The notes below the pieces were generated by a model. It searched no databases. It was not told the origin of the DNA and saw nothing but the letters and a program-made list of their open reading frames with translations. Below, one piece after another: positions 31,901 to 33,844 of a stretch of DNA of 33,844 bases. The position numbers and the translations under genes are program-made. Source of the DNA: Allomyces macrogynus ATCC 38327 (taxonomy: Eukaryota; Blastocladiomycota; Blastocladiomycetes; Blastocladiales; Blastocladiaceae); NCBI GenBank assembly GCA_000151295.1, contig GG745333.1:1672532-1706375 (forward strand), read 5' to 3'. The stretch's first letter is position 1. Every line of letters starts with the position of its first letter.

Positions 31901-33844
31901 CGTCGGTACCGCCGAGGTCAAGCAAGCCGTGTTGCGCGACCAGACGGTCGACCGCGGTGCGGTTCAGCCCGTCAAGGCCAAGACCAAGGTCACGCCGCGC
32001 GCAAACTTGACGTTTAAGTTCCCGGAGCTGCCGGCTTACAAGGAGCTCAACGTCAAGCTCGGTCATCTGCAGGGCATGGTTGATCTCGACAAGGTCGTGG
32101 TCATTACCGGGTACGGCGAAGTCGGCCCGTACGGTAACGCGCGCACGCGCTGGGAAATGGAGTCGCAGGGCCACTTTTCGCTGGAAGGGTGCATCGAGAT
32201 GGCGTGGATGATGGGCTTTATTCGCCACCACCACGGCGCGCTGCAAGGCCGCCAGTACTCGGGTTGGGTCGACGTGGAAACGGGCGCGCCCGTCAAGGAC
32301 TCGGAGATCAAGGCCAAGTACGAGGCGCGCATTCTCAAGCACACGGGTATTCGTCTCATCGAGCCGCAGCTGTTTGACGGGTACAACCCGGAGCAGAAGA
32401 CGATGCTGCAGGAGATTGTGCTCGAGGAGGACCTGCGTCCGTTCGAGGTGTCCAAGGAGGAGGCGATGCATTTCGCGCGCGAGCACGGTGCCGCCAAGTG
32501 CGTCACGCAGGAGCTGCCGTCGGGCCAGTGGCTCGTCACGCTCAAGAAGGGCGCGACCATGTTCATCCCCAAGGCACTGCGCTTCGACCGTCTCGTCGCG
32601 GGCCAGATCCCGACGGGCTGGTCGGCCAAGCGTTTCGGCGTGCCCGAGGACATTGTGCAGCAAGTCGACCCGATCACGCTCTACGTGCTTGTCAGCACTG
32701 TCGAGGCCCTCGTCAACTCGGGCATCACCGACCCGTACGAGTTTTACAAGTACGTGCACGTCACCGAGGTCGGCAACACGTCCGGGTCGGGTGTGGGCGG
32801 CATGATGGCCAACCGCAAGATCTACAAGGACCGGTTCCTCGACAAGCCCGTGCAGCAGGACATTCTGCAAGAGTCGTTTATCAACACCATGGCCGCGTGG
32901 GTCAACCTGCTCTTGCTCTCGTCGAGTGGGCCCATCAAGACGCCCGTCGGCGCGTGCGCGACGGCCGTCGAGTCGGTCGAGATTGGTGTCGAGACGATTC
33001 AGTCGGGTAAGGCCAAGGTCGTGGTCGTGGGTGGGTTTGACGACTTCCAGGAAGAGGGCAGTTACGAGTTTGCCAACATGAAGGCCACGTCCAACGCCGA
33101 CACGGAAATCGAGATGGGCCGCGCGCCCAAGGAGATGTGCCGTCCGACGACGTCGACGCGCGGCGGGTTCATGGAGTCGCAGGGTTCGGGTATCCAGATT
33201 TTGATGAGCGCCTCGGTGGCCATCGAGATGGGTGCTCCGATTTACGGTGTGGTCGCGCTCAGCAACACGGCGACCGACAAGCAGGGCCGCTCGGTGCCCG
33301 CGCCTGGCCAAGGTGTGCTGACGACGGCGCGCCAGATGTCGACGCAGTTTGAGTCGCCCAAGCTCAGCCTCGCCTACCGCAAGAAGCAGATTGAGCGCCG
33401 CATGCGCCAAGTGTCGGAATGGATGGAGGACGAGGTGCAGGACGTGCTTGCTGAAGCCGCGGCGATCCCCGAGGCCGACCGCGAGGCCTTTATTCGCGAG
33501 CGCCGCGAGACGCTTGAGCGCGACGCGCAGCGCCAAATCAAGTCGATCTACAGCACGTGGGGCAACGACTTCTGGTGCAAGGACCCGACGATCGCGCCGC
33601 TGCGTGGTGCGCTTGCCGTGTGGGGCCTGACGGTCGACGACATTGGCGTCGCCTCGTTCCACGGCACGGGCACCAAGGCCAACGACTTCAACGAGTCGCA
33701 GGTCGTGCACCGCCAGTTTGAGCACCTTGGCCGCGCCAAGGGCAACCCGGTCCCGTCGGTCTTCCAAAAGTACTTGACGGGTCACCCGAAGGGTGCCGCG
33801 GCGGCGTGGATGCTGAACGGCGCGCTGCAAGTGCTCGAGACGGG
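22935..33844 (+). CDS. FAS: Type I fatty acid synthase, fused beta-alpha polypeptide (3' end outside window)
   Basis: Cytosolic megasynthase making long-chain acyl-CoA from acetyl-CoA, malonyl-CoA and NADPH. ATG 22935 (caaccATG). Exon 1 is 22935-24000; an 85-nt intron (24001-24085, with a TACTAAC branch site) is followed by exon 2 to the window end, about 3600 residues. Domain order and active sites: acetyltransferase with GHSQG (Ser 361); enoyl reductase with PPVMVAGMTPTT and GGRAGGHHSFED near 830; dehydratase with SGDYNPIHTAP and HGMWTS; malonyl/palmitoyl transferase with GHSLGEYAAL (Ser 1907). An Ala-rich linker (about 29690-29830) replaces the usual beta/alpha chain break. Then ACP with GGKSTMQNE (Ser 2305, codon 29934), ketoreductase with ITGCGRDSIG near 2700 and LYGESK, and ketosynthase with GACATAVES (Cys 3312, codon 32955), FHGTGTKAND and LTGHPKG. 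The end of KS and the PPT domain lie past the edge. The frame breaks at about 25649-25652, 26771, 26844 and 26886 by single bases, mostly in G or C runs, while conserved sequence continues on both sides. Confidence 0.95.
24001..24085 (+). other. FAS intron 1
   Basis: A GTGCGT donor, a perfect TACTAAC branch sequence about 26 bases before the acceptor, and a TTAG acceptor. Splicing restores FV-AASGHSQG, the acetyltransferase nucleophile elbow, across the junction, which fixes both ends. Confidence 0.93.

Noticed and set aside
26511..33830. 2439-codon open frame antisense to FAS
   Set aside because: The plus strand carries an unmistakable FAS with all active-site motifs. The antisense protein is rich in Arg, Leu and Val with no domain; GC-rich third positions of the sense codons suppress antisense stops.

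Overview
The window reads as nuclear DNA of a GC-rich fungus. The evidence is short spliceosomal introns (63-122 nt), a eukaryotic multidomain acetyl-CoA carboxylase with fungal-type motifs, and a fungal-type (AT-ER-DH-MPT/ACP-KR-KS) fatty acid synthase. My best guess is an early-diverging zoosporic fungus such as a member of Blastocladiomycota. This is an inference: fused FAS and GTACGT-like splice donors also occur in Basidiomycota, and the sequence alone does not settle it.

Layout, left to right. (1) 1-2166, minus: the armadillo-like head of a Uso1/p115 vesicle-tethering factor, in six exons and cut by the left edge. (2) 2699-4107, minus: a multi-pass acyltransferase-3 family membrane protein, in two exons. 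(3) 4712-4806: a (CAA)n microsatellite. (4) 4919-6604, minus: a strongly histidine-rich protein with about 39-residue Cys/His repeats and a 15-Gln tract. (5) 7336-8943, plus: a seven-exon cation diffusion facilitator of the DxxxD (Mn-like) type, divergent from the His-rich gene. (6) 9221-10189, minus: an unrecognised low-complexity protein. (7) 11166-12425, minus: a protein with two tandem CAP/SCP domains, in three exons. (8) 13613-20823, minus: a complete acetyl-CoA carboxylase, in three exons, 2343 aa. (9) 22935 to the right edge, plus: a single-polypeptide fungal FAS (beta plus alpha halves fused), cut before the end of KS and the PPT domain.

Functionally, the right half is a fatty-acid synthesis locus. 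ACC makes malonyl-CoA and FAS consumes it, and the two genes are head-to-head across about 2.1 kb that could hold shared regulatory sequence. The middle holds a plausible metal-handling pair: a His/Cys-rich polypeptide divergent from a CDF transporter, sharing a 731-bp intergenic region. The other genes (vesicle tether, acyltransferase, CAP protein) show no clear link to these.

A caution on quality: several genes show single-base breaks of frame, in FAS at about 25650, 26771, 26844 and 26886, at the CAP signal peptide, and in Uso1 at the left edge. Most fall in short G or C runs. The flanking protein sequence is otherwise well conserved, so sequencing or assembly error is the simplest explanation. 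Very long antisense open frames lie opposite ACC, FAS and the His-rich gene and look like composition artefacts.
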